NCBI GenBank assembly: GCA_028285185.1 | Contig: JANQQD010000113.1 | Location: forward strand, 16,020 to 80,019 | DNA length: 64,000 nt | Direction of reading: 5' to 3' | From: Anaerolineae bacterium | GTDB lineage: Bacteria > Pseudomonadota > Alphaproteobacteria > DSM-16000 > Inquilinaceae | Part shown: positions 1 through 10,015 of the stretch, in pieces | Layout of the letters: every line of letters begins with the position of its first letter | How positions within the stretch are numbered: position 1 is the first letter of the stretch | Program-made: the position numbers and the translations under genes | Notes under the pieces: model-generated | Told to the model about the DNA's origin: nothing | The model's database searches: none | What the model saw: only the letters and a program-made list of their open reading frames with translations

Positions 1-1715
1 GGCTGCGGCCAATCCAGGGGTCGCGGGTGCTGGAGCTCGCCTACACCGCGGGCCATCCCAATCTCGCCGCACTGATCGTCAACACCCTGGCTGAGCAGTA
101 CATCGTGGAGCAGCTTGAGGCTAAGCAGGAGGCTGCCTCCGAGGCGACCGACTGGCTTAGCGAGCGCATTGATGAGCTGCGCGACCGGGTGCAGAGCGCT
201 GAGGAAGCAGTCGAGCGTACCCGCGCAGATCTCACTGAGGCCTACGGCCAGAGCTCAGAGGTGCTGTACCAACAGCTGACCGACCTAAACCTTCAGCTTG
301 CCGAAGTTCGCGGCCTGCGCTCCGATCTGGAGGCCCGCTTTGCTCGGGTTTCCAGCCAGCTCCGGACCGAAGGCGATCTCGGCGCCGTTCTGGATTTCCG
401 CGAGTCCCCGGAGATCCAGCAGTTGCGTGATCGCGAGCGCGAATTGCACAACCGCGAGGACGAACTGCTCGTCAGCGTTTCCGAGACCCATCCCGCGGTC
501 CAGCAGGTCCGTGACCAGATTGCGGAAGTCCGTGACGAAATCCGCGCCGAGGCGGAACGGGTGGCCGCGGCTCTGGAGGCGGAAATCGAGATCATCCGCG
601 ACCGGGAGGCTTCTCTTGCTCGTCAGGTGGGCGAACTGGAAGCCGAGACCGTTGACCAGTCACGCCTTGAGCTGCAGCTGCGCGAGCTTGATCGTGAGGC
701 CCAGGCCAGCCGGACCGTTTATGAGAATTTCCTCGCCCGCTATAACGAGCTGGCTCAGCAGGCCGAGGTACAGCAACCCGATGCCCGCATCCTGTCGCCG
801 GCAGAACCGCCGCTGGCGCCCGATGCGGAGGGCAAGCGCAGGACGGTTGTGGCATCGACAATGGGCGGTGGCCTCCTTGGCATCGCTCTCGTCTTCCTGC
901 TCAATCGGCTGAACAACACATTCCGCGGGCAGCCTCAACTTGAGGAGGCCACCGCACTACCGGTGATCGCGACCCTGCCGCTGATCAAATCCCGCCGGCG
1001 TGATGACGTGGTCAAGCAGTTTCGCGAGAAGCCCAATTCGGCTCTGGCGGAGGCGGTGCGAAACCTTCGAACCAGCGTCATGCTGTCAAGCCGCATGCGC
1101 AAGGTTTGCATGATCGCGTCGGCGGTACCGGCTGAGGGCAAGTCGACCACCAGCATGCTGCTGGCCTTGACCACGGTCGCCACGGGCAAATCGGCGATCA
1201 TCGTCGATTGCGACCTTCGCAGGCCGTCTCTGGCCGCTCTGATCGAACAGACCGACGACCAGGCGCCCGGGCTGTTTTCCCTGTTGGAAAGCAAAGCGTC
1301 CTTGGACGAAGTGATTTCCGTCGAGCCGGAGACCGGCCTCCACATCCTGTCGGGTCGGACCAGCGAGTATCGCGCTGGTGGCAATGCCGCCGACATCCTG
1401 GCGTCGGGCAAGTTCCACCAGACCATCGAGGAGCTGAAGACCCGCTATGATGTCGTAATCCTGGACACACCGCCGGTGCTGGCGGTCACCGACGCCAGGA
1501 TTATCGCCGCCCTGGCCGACGTCGTGGTGTTTGCAGTCCGCTGGGACTCGACACCGCGTGAAGCAGTCAAGGAGGGTGTGCGGGAGTTGTACAGCGTCGA
1601 TGCGCCGTTGATCGGAACGGTGATGACCATGGTCAACCAGGCCAAGGCGTCTTCGTACAATTACGGCGGCTACAAATATAGCAGTCGCTATCATTCATAC
1701 TACCTTGACGCGTGA
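1..1715 (+). CDS. Wzc-type polysaccharide co-polymerase / BY-family tyrosine kinase (5'-truncated by window edge)
   Basis: Inner-membrane co-polymerase with a cytoplasmic kinase that controls chain length and export of exopolysaccharide. The reading frame is open back to base 3, so the N-terminus with the first membrane helix lies outside the window. Visible in order: a long periplasmic coiled coil, a second membrane segment near bases 850-910 (GGGLLGIALVFLLNRLNN), then the kinase. The kinase has Walker A (AEGKSTTSML), Walker A' (VDCDLRRPSL) and Walker B (VVILDTPPV). The C-terminus carries seven tyrosines within its last 17 residues, the autophosphorylation cluster expected of bacterial tyrosine kinases. 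The stop overlaps the start of the GDP-fucose synthase gene. The N-terminal Wzz part and C-terminal kinase are one chain, the proteobacterial arrangement. Family assignment is secure. Confidence 0.93.
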   Translation, partial: LRPIQGSRVLELAYTAGHPNLAALIVNTLAEQYIVEQLEAKQEAASEATDWLSERIDELRDRVQSAEEAVERTRADLTEAYGQSSEVLYQQLTDLNLQLAEVRGLRSDLEARFARVSSQLRTEGDLGAVLDFRESPEIQQLRDRERELHNREDELLVSVSETHPAVQQVRDQIAEVRDEIRAEAERVAAALEAEIEIIRDREASLARQVGELEAETVDQSRLELQLRELDREAQASRTVYENFLARYNELAQQAEVQQPDARILSPAEPPLAPDAEGKRRTVVASTMGGGLLGIALVFLLNRLNNTFRGQPQLEEATALPVIATLPLIKSRRRDDVVKQFREKPNSALAEAVRNLRTSVMLSSRMRKVCMIASAVPAEGKSTTSMLLALTTVATGKSAIIVDCDLRRPSLAALIEQTDDQAPGLFSLLESKASLDEVISVEPETGLHILSGRTSEYRAGGNAADILASGKFHQTIEELKTRYDVVILDTPPVLAVTDARIIAALADVVVFAVRWDSTPREAVKEGVRELYSVDAPLIGTVMTMVNQAKASSYNYGGYKYSSRYHSYYLDA

Positions 1716-2719
1716 CGGAAACAATGACCGGCGCACCACAGACAGGCACTGCGGAGCTTTGCTACCCCTTGGCCGGAAAGCGCGTCTGGGTGGCGGGGCA
1801 TACCGGCATGGTTGGCTCCGCTCTCGCCCGGCGGCTGGAACGCGAAGATTGCGAGATCCTGACCGTGACGCGTGACGCGCTTGATCTGACTAGTCAGGAT
1901 GCTGTGTCGCGCTGGGTCGAGTCGACACGGCCGCAGGCCGTTTTTCTGGCAGCCGCCAAGGTGGGTGGCATTCTTGCCAATGACAGCTATCCCGCATCGT
2001 TCCTCTACGAAAACCTGGCCATCGAGACCAATGTCATCCACGCTGCCCATCGCGCAGGCGTGGAGAAACTGCTCTTCCTCGGGTCGTCCTGCATCTATCC
2101 CAAGCATGCCGACCAGCCAATCGGCGAAGATGCACTGCTGACCGGACCGTTGGAGCCGACCAACCAGTGGTACGCGATCGCCAAGATCGCCGGTCTCATG
2201 CTCTGTCAGGCCTATCGCCGCCAACATGGCTGCGATTTCATCGCCGCGATGCCGACCAACCTCTATGGTCCGGGCGACAACTTCGACCCGGCGAGTTCGC
2301 ATGTCCTCGCGGCGCTATTGCGCAAGGCGCATGAGGCCAAAGAGCGTGGTGTCGGATCTCTGGAGATTTGGGGCACCGGAACGCCCCGGCGGGAATTCCT
2401 GCATGTCGATGACTGCGCTGATGCTCTGGTCTTTCTCATGCAGCGGTATTCCGATGCGGTGCCGATCAATGTCGGCTGTGGCGTGGATCTGACCATTGCC
2501 TCCCTGGCCCGGCTGATCATGGACGTGGTCGGGTTCGACGGAACTCTGGTCTACGACCCACAAAAGCCAGATGGAACGCCGCGCAAGCTGCTCGCAGTCG
2601 AGCGGCTGACCGCCATGGGTTGGGCCCCTTCGATCCCCCTCGCAGCGGGGATCGCCCAGGTCCATGCCTCGGAGTCTTTCCGTGCGGCCGTCGAGCCTTT
2701 GGAGATGCTCAGCCGATGA
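1712..2719 (+). CDS. fcl: GDP-L-fucose synthase (epimerase/reductase)
   Basis: Short-chain dehydrogenase that converts GDP-4-keto-6-deoxymannose, the product of the next gene, to GDP-L-fucose with NADPH. The nucleotide-binding glycine motif [10 protein letters not shown] lies near residue 30. The catalytic Ser/Tyr/Lys set is seen in GSSCIYPK and [10 protein letters not shown]. Length (335 aa) is slightly above the usual 310-320 because of a short N-terminal extension. The GTG start at 1712 shares bases with the preceding TGA, so translation is probably coupled. An ATG a few codons in (1724) is possible. It forms a complete GDP-fucose pathway with gmd, so fucose is a predicted sugar of the polymer. 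Confidence 0.93.
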   Translation: MTETMTGAPQTGTAELCYPLAGKRVWVAGHTGMVGSALARRLEREDCEILTVTRDALDLTSQDAVSRWVESTRPQAVFLAAAKVGGILANDSYPASFLYENLAIETNVIHAAHRAGVEKLLFLGSSCIYPKHADQPIGEDALLTGPLEPTNQWYAIAKIAGLMLCQAYRRQHGCDFIAAMPTNLYGPGDNFDPASSHVLAALLRKAHEAKERGVGSLEIWGTGTPRREFLHVDDCADALVFLMQRYSDAVPINVGCGVDLTIASLARLIMDVVGFDGTLVYDPQKPDGTPRKLLAVERLTAMGWAPSIPLAAGIAQVHASESFRAAVEPLEMLSR

Positions 2720-3786
2720 AGCGAGCCTTGATCACCGGGGTCACCGGCCAGGACGGTTCCTATTTGGCCGAGCTGTTGCTGGCCAAGGGCTACGAGGTGC
2801 ATGGCGTCAAGCGGCGCGCCTCGTCCTTCAACAGCCATCGGGTCGACCATCTCTATCAGGACCCGCATGAGTCAGAGGTGCGCTTCTGGCTGCATTATGG
2901 CGACATGACGGACGCAACCAACGTCATCCGCATTGTTCAGGATATCCAACCGGACGAAATCTATCATCTGGCCGCCCAGTCCCACGTGCAGGTCAGCTTC
3001 GAGAGCCCGGAATACACCGCCAACGCCGACGCCCTCGGCGCCTTGCGGCTCTTGGAGGCGATCCGCATTCTGGGGATGGGCGAGCGGACCCGTTTCTACC
3101 AGGCCTCCACTTCGGAATTGTACGGCAAGGTCCAGGCGGTGCCGCAGGACGAGACCACTCCGTTTTACCCGCGTTCACCCTACGCCGTCGCCAAGCTCTA
3201 TGCCCATTGGGCCACCGTCAACTATCGCGAGGCCTATGGACTGCACGCCTCGAACGGCATCCTGTTCAACCATGAGAGTCCGCGGCGCGGTGAAACCTTC
3301 GTCACCCGCAAGATCACCCGGGCGGTTGCAGCGATAGAGCTCGGGCTGCAGAAGGTACTCTATCTCGGCAACCTGGCCGCCAAGCGGGATTGGGGACATG
3401 CTCGGGACTACGTCCGCGGCATGTGGCTGATGCTACAGCAGCCGGAGCCGGACGATTATGTCCTGGCCACCGGCGAGACCCATAGCGTCCGGCGATTTGT
3501 GGAACTCGCCTTCGCCGAAGTCGGTCGCGACGTCATCTGGGAGGGCAGCGCGGTTGACGAGGTTGGCCGCGACGCTCGCAGCGGTGCGGTGCTGGTCCGG
3601 GTCGAAGCGCGGTACTTCCGACCCACTGAGGTGGATCTTCTGATCGGCAACCCAACCAAGGCACGCCAACGGCTCGGCTGGCGCCACCAGGTCGCCTTGC
3701 CCGAGTTGGTCGCGGAAATGGTCGCAGCGGATCTGGCCACCCTCAAGGCGACCGGCCGCGCCCAGGCGGAGGGGGTTCATGCCTGA
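2716..3786 (+). CDS. gmd: GDP-mannose 4,6-dehydratase
   Basis: NADP-dependent dehydratase making GDP-4-keto-6-deoxy-D-mannose, the first step to GDP-fucose. The chosen ATG at 2716 overlaps the previous stop as ATGA and gives the family's usual N-terminus, [20 protein letters not shown]. Catalytic elements are visible: STSELYGK with the active-site Thr/Ser/Glu region and [10 protein letters not shown] with the Tyr-xxx-Lys pair. The [12 protein letters not shown] segment is typical of this family. Length, 356 aa, is normal. Its 3' end overlaps the following NusG-like gene by eight bases. Confidence 0.95.
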   Translation: MKRALITGVTGQDGSYLAELLLAKGYEVHGVKRRASSFNSHRVDHLYQDPHESEVRFWLHYGDMTDATNVIRIVQDIQPDEIYHLAAQSHVQVSFESPEYTANADALGALRLLEAIRILGMGERTRFYQASTSELYGKVQAVPQDETTPFYPRSPYAVAKLYAHWATVNYREAYGLHASNGILFNHESPRRGETFVTRKITRAVAAIELGLQKVLYLGNLAAKRDWGHARDYVRGMWLMLQQPEPDDYVLATGETHSVRRFVELAFAEVGRDVIWEGSAVDEVGRDARSGAVLVRVEARYFRPTEVDLLIGNPTKARQRLGWRHQVALPELVAEMVAADLATLKATGRAQAEGVHA

Positions 3787-4339
3787 CGGCGCCAAGTCCA
3801 TGCCCATCGGGATCGTCGAGGCCGGCGCTCTCGGCCTGACCGAGCGCTGGTACGTAGTGCAGAGCCGGCCGCACCAAGAGTTCTATGCCGCCGGGCATCT
3901 CGCCGAACAGAGATTCCGCAGTTACGTGCCGCGCCTCGCCAAGACCGTCCGGCATGCGCGCCGCACCAAGACGGTGCTGGCGCCGCTGTTTCCCCGTTAC
4001 CTTTTCGTCACCCTCGATCTGGAGCGCGATGCCTGGCGCTCGGTCCTGGGGACACTCGGTGTGACATCGCTGATTATGGACAACGGGCGCCCTAAACCGG
4101 TACAACCTGGCGTGGTCGAAGCGATCGCTGCGGCTACCGCTCCGGACGGGTCTGTCAGTTTTGCCCACGGGATTGAAATCGGTGCCCAGGTGCGCCTGCT
4201 CAGCGGGCCGCTGGCCGAGCAGGTCGGTCGGGTGGCCCGTTTGGACGATAAGGGTCGCGTGGCGGTCCTGCTGGAGTTGATGGGGGCGGAGCGCCTGGTC
4301 ACGGCGCCGGCCTCTGCTGTGCTGCCGGTCGGCGGCTGA
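3779..4339 (+). CDS. NusG/RfaH-like transcription antiterminator
   Basis: Specialised NusG paralogue expected to bind RNA polymerase and promote read-through of a long polysaccharide operon. The N-terminal NGN domain (residues about 22-115) starts with [19 protein letters not shown] and contains the typical PLFPRYLFV segment. A C-terminal KOW motif lies near residues 137-165 ([18 protein letters not shown]). Length, 186 aa, matches NusG/RfaH rather than LoaP-type fusions. The ATG at 3779 overlaps gmd; the in-frame ATG at 3800 would also work. Position inside the locus, before a 126-base gap and the glycosyltransferases, suggests it acts on this operon in cis. Target specificity cannot be read from sequence. 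Confidence 0.88.
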   Translation: MPDGAKSMPIGIVEAGALGLTERWYVVQSRPHQEFYAAGHLAEQRFRSYVPRLAKTVRHARRTKTVLAPLFPRYLFVTLDLERDAWRSVLGTLGVTSLIMDNGRPKPVQPGVVEAIAAATAPDGSVSFAHGIEIGAQVRLLSGPLAEQVGRVARLDDKGRVAVLLELMGAERLVTAPASAVLPVGG

Positions 4340-4465
4340 GCCTGCGGGCTAGAGCTGAACGGGTGGCGGTGTCTGGGGTGGGCTTCTGGCTCACCGGATA
4401 TGCGTTAGCCTGGTCCCGGCCTTGACCGGCTGCGCTGGCCCATTGGTTGATCTGCACCCCGCCGG

Positions 4466-6145
4466 ATGACACCGAGTCACCCGGACTGCGGCAGCGTGGG
4501 CGAAGCAAGTGAGTATGAGCCGGCTTTGCGCCTCCTTTCAGTCAATCGCTTCTACTGGCCCGATCACAGCGCCACCAGCCAGCTTCTGACCGATCTGGCC
4601 GTCGCCTGCAGCCGGGCGGGGCACTCGGTCACCGTGGTGACCAGTCGGCAGATCTACGACAGGCCGCGCGCGGGTCTGCCGGCACGGGAGAGGCAGGATG
4701 GTGTCCGGGTGCACAGGGTCTGGACCACCCGCTGGGGCCGCGACTGGCTTCCCGGCCGCGCGATCGATTACGCCGTCTTCTATTTCGCCGCTCTTCTGGC
4801 CCTGCTCCGCTTGGCCCGACCCGGCGACGTCGTTCTGGTGAAGACCGATCCTCCGCTGTTGTCGGTGGTGGCCGGCTTGGCGGCGCGATGGCGTGGCGCG
4901 CAGCTGGTCGCCTGGCAGCAGGATCTGTTCCCTGAGGTGGCGTCGGCGCTTGGCTTGCGATGGGCTGCCGGCCTGTCCGGCCGGCTGCTGCGGAGCTTGC
5001 GCAACCGATCGCTGCGGCGGGCTCGGGCGACGGTGGTCCTCAACGATCGCATGGCTGAGCATCTGCGCCGTGCCGGCGTGGAGCGCGGGGTCCGGATCAT
5101 CGCAAACTGGCCCGACGCCGCCATCCAGCCGGTGGCTCCGGCGGACAATCCATTTCGCGCAACCGCCGGCCTGGAGGGCCGTCTGGTGGCAGGCTATTCG
5201 GGCAATCTCGGGCGGGCCCATTTGCCAAGCAAAATCGCTGAGCTGGTTGCCGCGACCGGCGATATCGCCGGACTCACTTGGGTGTTCGTCGGCGGTGGCG
5301 CTGGTCTTGCCCAGATGCGCGCCCGGCTTGGATCTCTCGGCGCCGACCGGGTGCAGTTTCATCCCTACCAGCCGCGCGAACGGTTGAGCGAGAGCTTGTC
5401 GGCCCCGGACGTACATTTGATCAGCCTTGATCCGGCCTGCGAAGGCCTGATCATGCCCTCGAAATTCTATGGCGTACTGGCGGCCGGCCGGCCGGTTCTG
5501 TTTCTCGGCGATCCGGACGGCTCTATTGCTAAGGAGATCCGCAGCCATGGTCTCGGCTTGGTCCTGCCGGCCGACCGGCCGGAGGCCTGGCACCCGCTGC
5601 TCGCCGATCTGCTGGCCCGGCCGAAACGGCTGGCTGAGATGGGAGCGCGAGCGCGCGCCCGTTTCGAGGCGGCCTACCGTCCGGAGCAGGCATTGGCGGC
5701 CTGGATCGACCAGCTGACCCAGGCCGCCGCTCCCGAGCCGTCGATGCAAGCCAAGGCGCCGGCTGGCGCGCCGGCGGCGGGCTGGCCAGGCTGGGCCGCC
5801 CGGCTGGTCTTTATCGTTCTCGCCCTCACGGTGGCGCTGCTTGCCTTCTGGCCGCACCTCAGCATTCCCGACCCGCCGATCCTGTCCGGTCAAGGCGACC
5901 TGCTGCGCCATCTGGTGGCCTTCGCCGCGCTCTATGTGGTGGGACGGCTGGGCTGGCCTGCCGCCGGCTGGTTGCCGGCAGCGCTGGCGGCGGCGGCGGT
6001 GCTGCTGGAGGTCGGCCAGCTGCTGGTGCCCGGCCGCGGCGCTTATCTCGACGACGCCGGGGCCAGCCTGGCCGGGCTCGTCCTGGGCTGGCTGGTCTGG
6101 GCGGCGGCGCGTCGGCTTGGCTGGCCGCCCCACCGAGCAGTGTAG
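4466..6145 (+). CDS. GT4 glycosyltransferase (WbuB-like) fused to a C-terminal VanZ-like membrane domain
   Basis: Residues about 20-415 are a GT4 glycosyltransferase resembling WbuB-type fucosamine/deoxyhexose transferases. The N-terminus has the RFYWPDHSATSQLLTDLA segment and the C-terminal half the nucleotide-sugar binding region (SKFYGVLAAGRPVLFLGD). Residues about 440-555 are hydrophobic with four or five membrane segments. They carry VanZ-family landmarks: DLLRHLVAFAAL, an EVGQLLVPGRGAYLDD segment and a final Gly-rich helix. VanZ-like proteins are usually separate, so this is a fusion of a sugar transferase with a membrane module. No frameshift is apparent at the junction. The start could be ATG 4466 or GTG 4496. 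An acceptor on a lipid carrier at the membrane is inferred. Confidence 0.85.
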   Translation: MTPSHPDCGSVGEASEYEPALRLLSVNRFYWPDHSATSQLLTDLAVACSRAGHSVTVVTSRQIYDRPRAGLPARERQDGVRVHRVWTTRWGRDWLPGRAIDYAVFYFAALLALLRLARPGDVVLVKTDPPLLSVVAGLAARWRGAQLVAWQQDLFPEVASALGLRWAAGLSGRLLRSLRNRSLRRARATVVLNDRMAEHLRRAGVERGVRIIANWPDAAIQPVAPADNPFRATAGLEGRLVAGYSGNLGRAHLPSKIAELVAATGDIAGLTWVFVGGGAGLAQMRARLGSLGADRVQFHPYQPRERLSESLSAPDVHLISLDPACEGLIMPSKFYGVLAAGRPVLFLGDPDGSIAKEIRSHGLGLVLPADRPEAWHPLLADLLARPKRLAEMGARARARFEAAYRPEQALAAWIDQLTQAAAPEPSMQAKAPAGAPAAGWPGWAARLVFIVLALTVALLAFWPHLSIPDPPILSGQGDLLRHLVAFAALYVVGRLGWPAAGWLPAALAAAAVLLEVGQLLVPGRGAYLDDAGASLAGLVLGWLVWAAARRLGWPPHRAV

Positions 6146-6301
6146 GGCCGGGGCCTCTAGACCATGGGTCGTGCCGTTTGCGGTTTTGCGTTATCAGGCG
6201 TTTGGAATTCGGGGTTTCCCGGGCCGTACGCGCGAGGGCGCTTTGCGTTGTCGGGATTTTGGGAGCGACAAGACTGCACGCTTGGGTGAACACCAGGCAC
6301 G

Positions 6302-7143
6302 ATGAGGGAGATCGAGAGCATAGAGGGGGAGTTCTCGCATCGCGTCGATGAAGATGCTTTAGGCAGGCGCAAGAATGATAGTCTGCTGAACTCGGCCCGA
6401 AGATCCAAGGCGGGCCGGTGCAGTGACGCATCCGGGGCACTGAAGTTCCGTATTTTCCCAATCTGAACTGCCTCTTCGTTCACATCCCCAAAAACGCGGG
6501 ACGATCGATCGAGGCTGCGCTTCTCGGCGGACGGGGGTCGCCCGATGGCGGACGCAGGAGCGTTGCGAACCGCGCAGCTATCGCCCTGGCAAGAGCGACG
6601 ATATCCGGGTTCGCGCAGCGGCATCTGATCGGAACGCTCGACGTGACCCTTGCGGCCCAGCACCTCACCTATGTTGAGATGGAAATGCTCGGCCTATTGC
6701 CTGCGGATCCCGGCCTCGTCTCATTCTGCGTTGTCCGGAACCCCTACGACCGGACGCTGTCGTCCGTGATGCATTTCAGCAAGGCTGAATGGAAGAGCTT
6801 CGATAACGGCGACGACCGGTGTGCAGGCTTCGAGCGCGATCTCGAGGCGTGGCTCAGCCGTCCCTTGAGCGATCACAATCTGCGTGCCCACCGCAGGAGC
6901 CAATTGGACTTTGTGCGCGACCGCAGAGGTGAAATCGCTGTCGAGCACATTCTTCGGTTCGAGTCTCTGCGTGAGGATTTCTACGCTCTCGGGGTGCGTC
7001 TCGGATGGAATGCATTGGATATCGGGAGGGTCGGGGATTCCGGGCGCCGAAGAGCGTACCGGGATTTCTACACAGACAGATCGAGGCGCCTCGTCGAGGA
7101 TTGTTTTGGCGAGGACTGTGCGGCCTTCGAATACCAGTACTGA
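6302..7143 (+). pseudogene. Sulfotransferase family 2-like gene, frameshifted near 6450
   Basis: From about 6451 the frame reads YFPNLNCLFVHIPKNAGRS, which contains the 5'-phosphosulfate binding motif of PAPS sulfotransferases. It continues to CVVRNPYDRTLS, the 3'-phosphate motif, and ends at 7143. That frame has no ATG, GTG or TTG between a TGA at 6424 and the motif. The only usable start in frame, GTG 6643, would delete the PAPS loop. A different frame starting at ATG 6302 runs to TGA 6464 and approaches the same YFP point. A single missing base in the TATTTTCCC stretch would join the two into a protein of about 280 aa. Either a true frameshift or a sequence error. If functional it would sulfate the polysaccharide. 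Confidence 0.7.
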
Positions 7144-7967
7144 CGCGTAATCAGCTATGCGCTGCTCTTTGCCTATGCGCAACCTCCATCCAACTTGAGC
7201 AAAATGAGAAAATCCATAGGAACATTCAATCTAAAATGATTTTCCGCATACTTCGTATTTTAAGGCGAAAATGTCATGAATCTACATTAAGTAAACACAA
7301 CACAGCTGCAGTGCGCCAAATCAAGCAGATTATCTCGGCAGGCTACTGTGCGCGCTTCGCGTCCCTACCCATGACAGCATTTTCAGCGCGAGCAATCGTC
7401 GACCATACCGCGTGTTCTGCGTACTATCAATACTTGCAATGTAATGGTGCCGTCGCGGCCGCATAGAAATCAGTTTGTGGCCGATTGTGTTTATCACTAC
7501 TGTGAGCGGCAGACTTTTGTCAATCGCTATGAGTTTGCTTTTCTGCAGAACCTGTGGAACTAACTGTTTTCTGGCCTTTCCCGAGTGAAATATGGGGGGG
7601 AGACCCTTGAAGCCTCCGCTTGGTGCAGGTAAGAACTTCTAACTTTGATTCTTGCACTCATTTGTCGTAGCCCTCTCAGAGCATCACATCTTCGGGGTGG
7701 TAGTGGTGGCGTATCCTCGTTCTAGATCAATGTTAGAATTACTTCTATAGATGCAATTATTACTTTTGTCTTCGCCGGTCAATTTGAAATCCGGTCTACA
7801 GCTTTTAGGTGAATCAGGAAAACTAACCGCGTAAACCTCCAAAATAATTTGTAGAAATATCAGAATTTTTATTGCAAAATGGGAATGTTTTGAACATTTT
7901 TCTGATAAGAATCCAGGAGTGCTGAAATGCAAACTCGACTAATGGCGCTGATAGCCTGACTGGTCAC
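7144..7967 (+). other. Gene-free AT-rich intergenic region upstream of the flippase
   Basis: About 820 bases between the broken sulfotransferase and the flippase, clearly richer in A+T than the flanking genes. I see no convincing coding frame on either strand; the open frames are short and lack family motifs. The composition and position fit a promoter region and/or remnants of replaced DNA in a variable polysaccharide locus. No specific promoter call is made. Confidence 0.5.
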
Positions 7968-9284
7968 GTGAATAGTCGCTCTAATCTTGTGCCTTGGGTC
8001 GCGTGTTTCCCGGTCCGGGAAATCCTGCGCGCGAGCCACGCGACTGCCCTTAGAATCGTCTCGACGCTGTTGACCCTGGCATTTGGCATCCTCGGAGCGC
8101 GCCTGCTAGGTGCAGAGGCTTTCGGTGCCTATGTTTCGATCTTCGCAGTGGCGGGTCTGGTGAGCGTCGCCACGTCGATCGGTCTGCCGGCGCTGCTCCA
8201 GAGGGAGTTCGCCGCAAGCCGGGGCAGCGGCGACAGGAGCGGCCTGAAGCCTCTCGTCCAGGGGCTGGCGGTCATCAACGCAGTGGTCGTCCTAGCGCTC
8301 GCCGTGGCGATTGTCCTTGGTGCCTGGGTGGCCGCGATCGCCCTCTTATTCTGCCTGCTGAGCAACGCGACAGGTCTGTTGGGTTCGCTCTTCGTCGCGC
8401 ACGAACGGGTTCTTCTTGCCGGCTGGATCGGCGATGTCGTGCGTCCCGTCGGCGCCCTCGCGGCCCTGCTCGCACTCAGCGTGATCGCCGCGCCGACCCA
8501 CCTGCTGCCCCTGTTTGCGCAGATCGTCGGTACCGTCGCTGCGGGCGTGACGCTGTTTCTGCTTTGGCGTGGAGAGCCGCTGGGCAACGCGCAGCGCGCG
8601 TTCTGCGTCCCATGGTGGTCGGATAGGCATCCTGCCACTGTCCGGGCGGGCCTCATACTTGCCGGGACGCAGCTTCTTATCAATCTGACGACGCAGGTCG
8701 ATATCCTGATCCTCACTGCCATGGCCTCGCCGGAGGACGTCGCCCATTACTACGCTGCCGTGCGCGCCGCGCTTGTCGTGAACTTCTTCTTCGGTGCAAG
8801 CGGCCTATTGGCCGAGCCCGCATTGACGCGGCTCCATGCGGCAAACGAGCGAGAGGAAGTTCAGTCGCTGGCAACGCGGACGGCCATCACCGGCGCTATC
8901 GTGACGCTGATCGCGGCGGCCTTTGCTGTGGCCCTCGCCACCTGGTATCTGGGACTCTACGGCCCCAGCTTTGCCGTCGCCTTACCGAGCTTCTGCATCT
9001 TTGTGGCGGGCATCGTGGTCCGAAGTTTCTTCGGACCCGCGGCGCCCATGCTGCGTGCGATCAGAGCGGAACGCTCGCTCATGGTGATCACAGCGGCCGT
9101 TCTCGTACTCAACGCAGCCGTGTCGGTCGCGCTGGTTCCTTGGCTCGGAATCTCGGGCGCTGCGATCGGATCGGGCCTTCAGTTTGCTGTCCATGGATTC
9201 TTGCTCGCTCGGGCGGTCTGGCGCCACAGCGCACACCGCTCCGACGTGTTTCATTTGCCGCGCGGAACTAATGGCCCAGGCTGA
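7968..9284 (+). CDS. Wzx-type oligosaccharide flippase
   Basis: Polytopic inner-membrane protein of the polysaccharide transporter (MOP) superfamily, which moves undecaprenyl-linked repeat units to the periplasm. The 438-residue chain has about twelve hydrophobic segments. The N-terminal segment has a typical Wzx pattern: TLLTLAFGILGARLLGAEAF followed by a helix and the GLPALLQREFA loop. Start is GTG 7968, giving a short polar N-terminus before the first helix; no strong ribosome site is visible. Together with the candidate polymerase at 10016 and Wzc at the left edge it points to a Wzx/Wzy-dependent pathway. Substrate specificity is not predictable. Confidence 0.88.
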   Translation: MNSRSNLVPWVACFPVREILRASHATALRIVSTLLTLAFGILGARLLGAEAFGAYVSIFAVAGLVSVATSIGLPALLQREFAASRGSGDRSGLKPLVQGLAVINAVVVLALAVAIVLGAWVAAIALLFCLLSNATGLLGSLFVAHERVLLAGWIGDVVRPVGALAALLALSVIAAPTHLLPLFAQIVGTVAAGVTLFLLWRGEPLGNAQRAFCVPWWSDRHPATVRAGLILAGTQLLINLTTQVDILILTAMASPEDVAHYYAAVRAALVVNFFFGASGLLAEPALTRLHAANEREEVQSLATRTAITGAIVTLIAAAFAVALATWYLGLYGPSFAVALPSFCIFVAGIVVRSFFGPAAPMLRAIRAERSLMVITAAVLVLNAAVSVALVPWLGISGAAIGSGLQFAVHGFLLARAVWRHSAHRSDVFHLPRGTNGPG

Positions 9285-10015
9285 AGCCACCTCGTCGGAT
9301 TGCTCGGAGCTCCGCCCCTTCGGCATCGGAACGAGGGCAGCGGTACAGGTGCCTCTGTTTCTCCTCATCCAGAATGGTGGGTGGCAGAACCAAAACGCGC
9401 TGAACGTCCCTCTCAGCGGTCAACGGCCTCGGCACGTTGGCCGCCCGTATGCTCTCAGTTCTGAACAGGCTCTAGTCGGAGCTTGCACGGCCCAACCCCA
9501 AGGCAGCCACGCTAAGCATAGGAGGGGCGCAAGTTTCCTTGTCGCGCCAAGTCCTGGCGGATGGGCCACGTACGGAGACCGTCATTTGCATCTCCAAACA
9601 GATTGTGGGACGGACCGTGATGTGCTGCAAAACCAAGAGCGCTGCCTTTGCCTAAACGATGCTTAGAGATAGCAGAAGATGCGCCGACCAAACCCGCAAG
9701 AGCAGGGCTTAAACATTGTCACCGACATGTACATTTCACTGCCGGCCAATGCCTTCGCCACCCGAGACGCGTTCTGCTTCCCAGACCAGTGTGACCACAG
9801 GGCGGCCGCCGCTGCGACTGCTCCACAGGGCAGCGGCGCGCGTCCGCGTAGCGTGCTGGTTTTCCGGAAGCGTGTGGTTTTTCCGAAAGCGTGAGGGTTT
9901 TTCGAGCCGGGGGATCTGACGTTCTTCGGGAAACCAGGCGAGGCCCCGAAGGCGTGGGAGCCCGTCATCGCGAGTATTCTTGGCCTTGGCTCCCTTCGAG
10001 TGCTCCGACCTGACC
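9285..10015 (+). other. Gene-free region between flippase and polymerase
   Basis: About 730 bases with only short, motif-free open frames on both strands. Near its right end is a short tandem repeat (separate entry). I see no recognisable gene or gene remnant. It may carry regulatory sequence for the polymerase gene, but no promoter can be defended. Confidence 0.45.
9857..9906 (+). repeat. Short imperfect tandem repeat, about 18-19 bases, 2.5 copies
   Basis: Two consecutive units, TGGTTTTCCGGAAGCGTG and TGGTTTTTCCGAAAGCGTG, are followed by a partial third, AGGGTTTTTCGAG. The block sits about 110 bases before the candidate polymerase start. Function unknown; it could be a slippage product or a binding-site array. 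Confidence 0.55.

Noticed and set aside
4538..6133. Long open frame (about 530 codons) on the minus strand
   Set aside because: Opposite-strand shadow of the GT4-VanZ gene in GC-rich DNA; no domain motifs.
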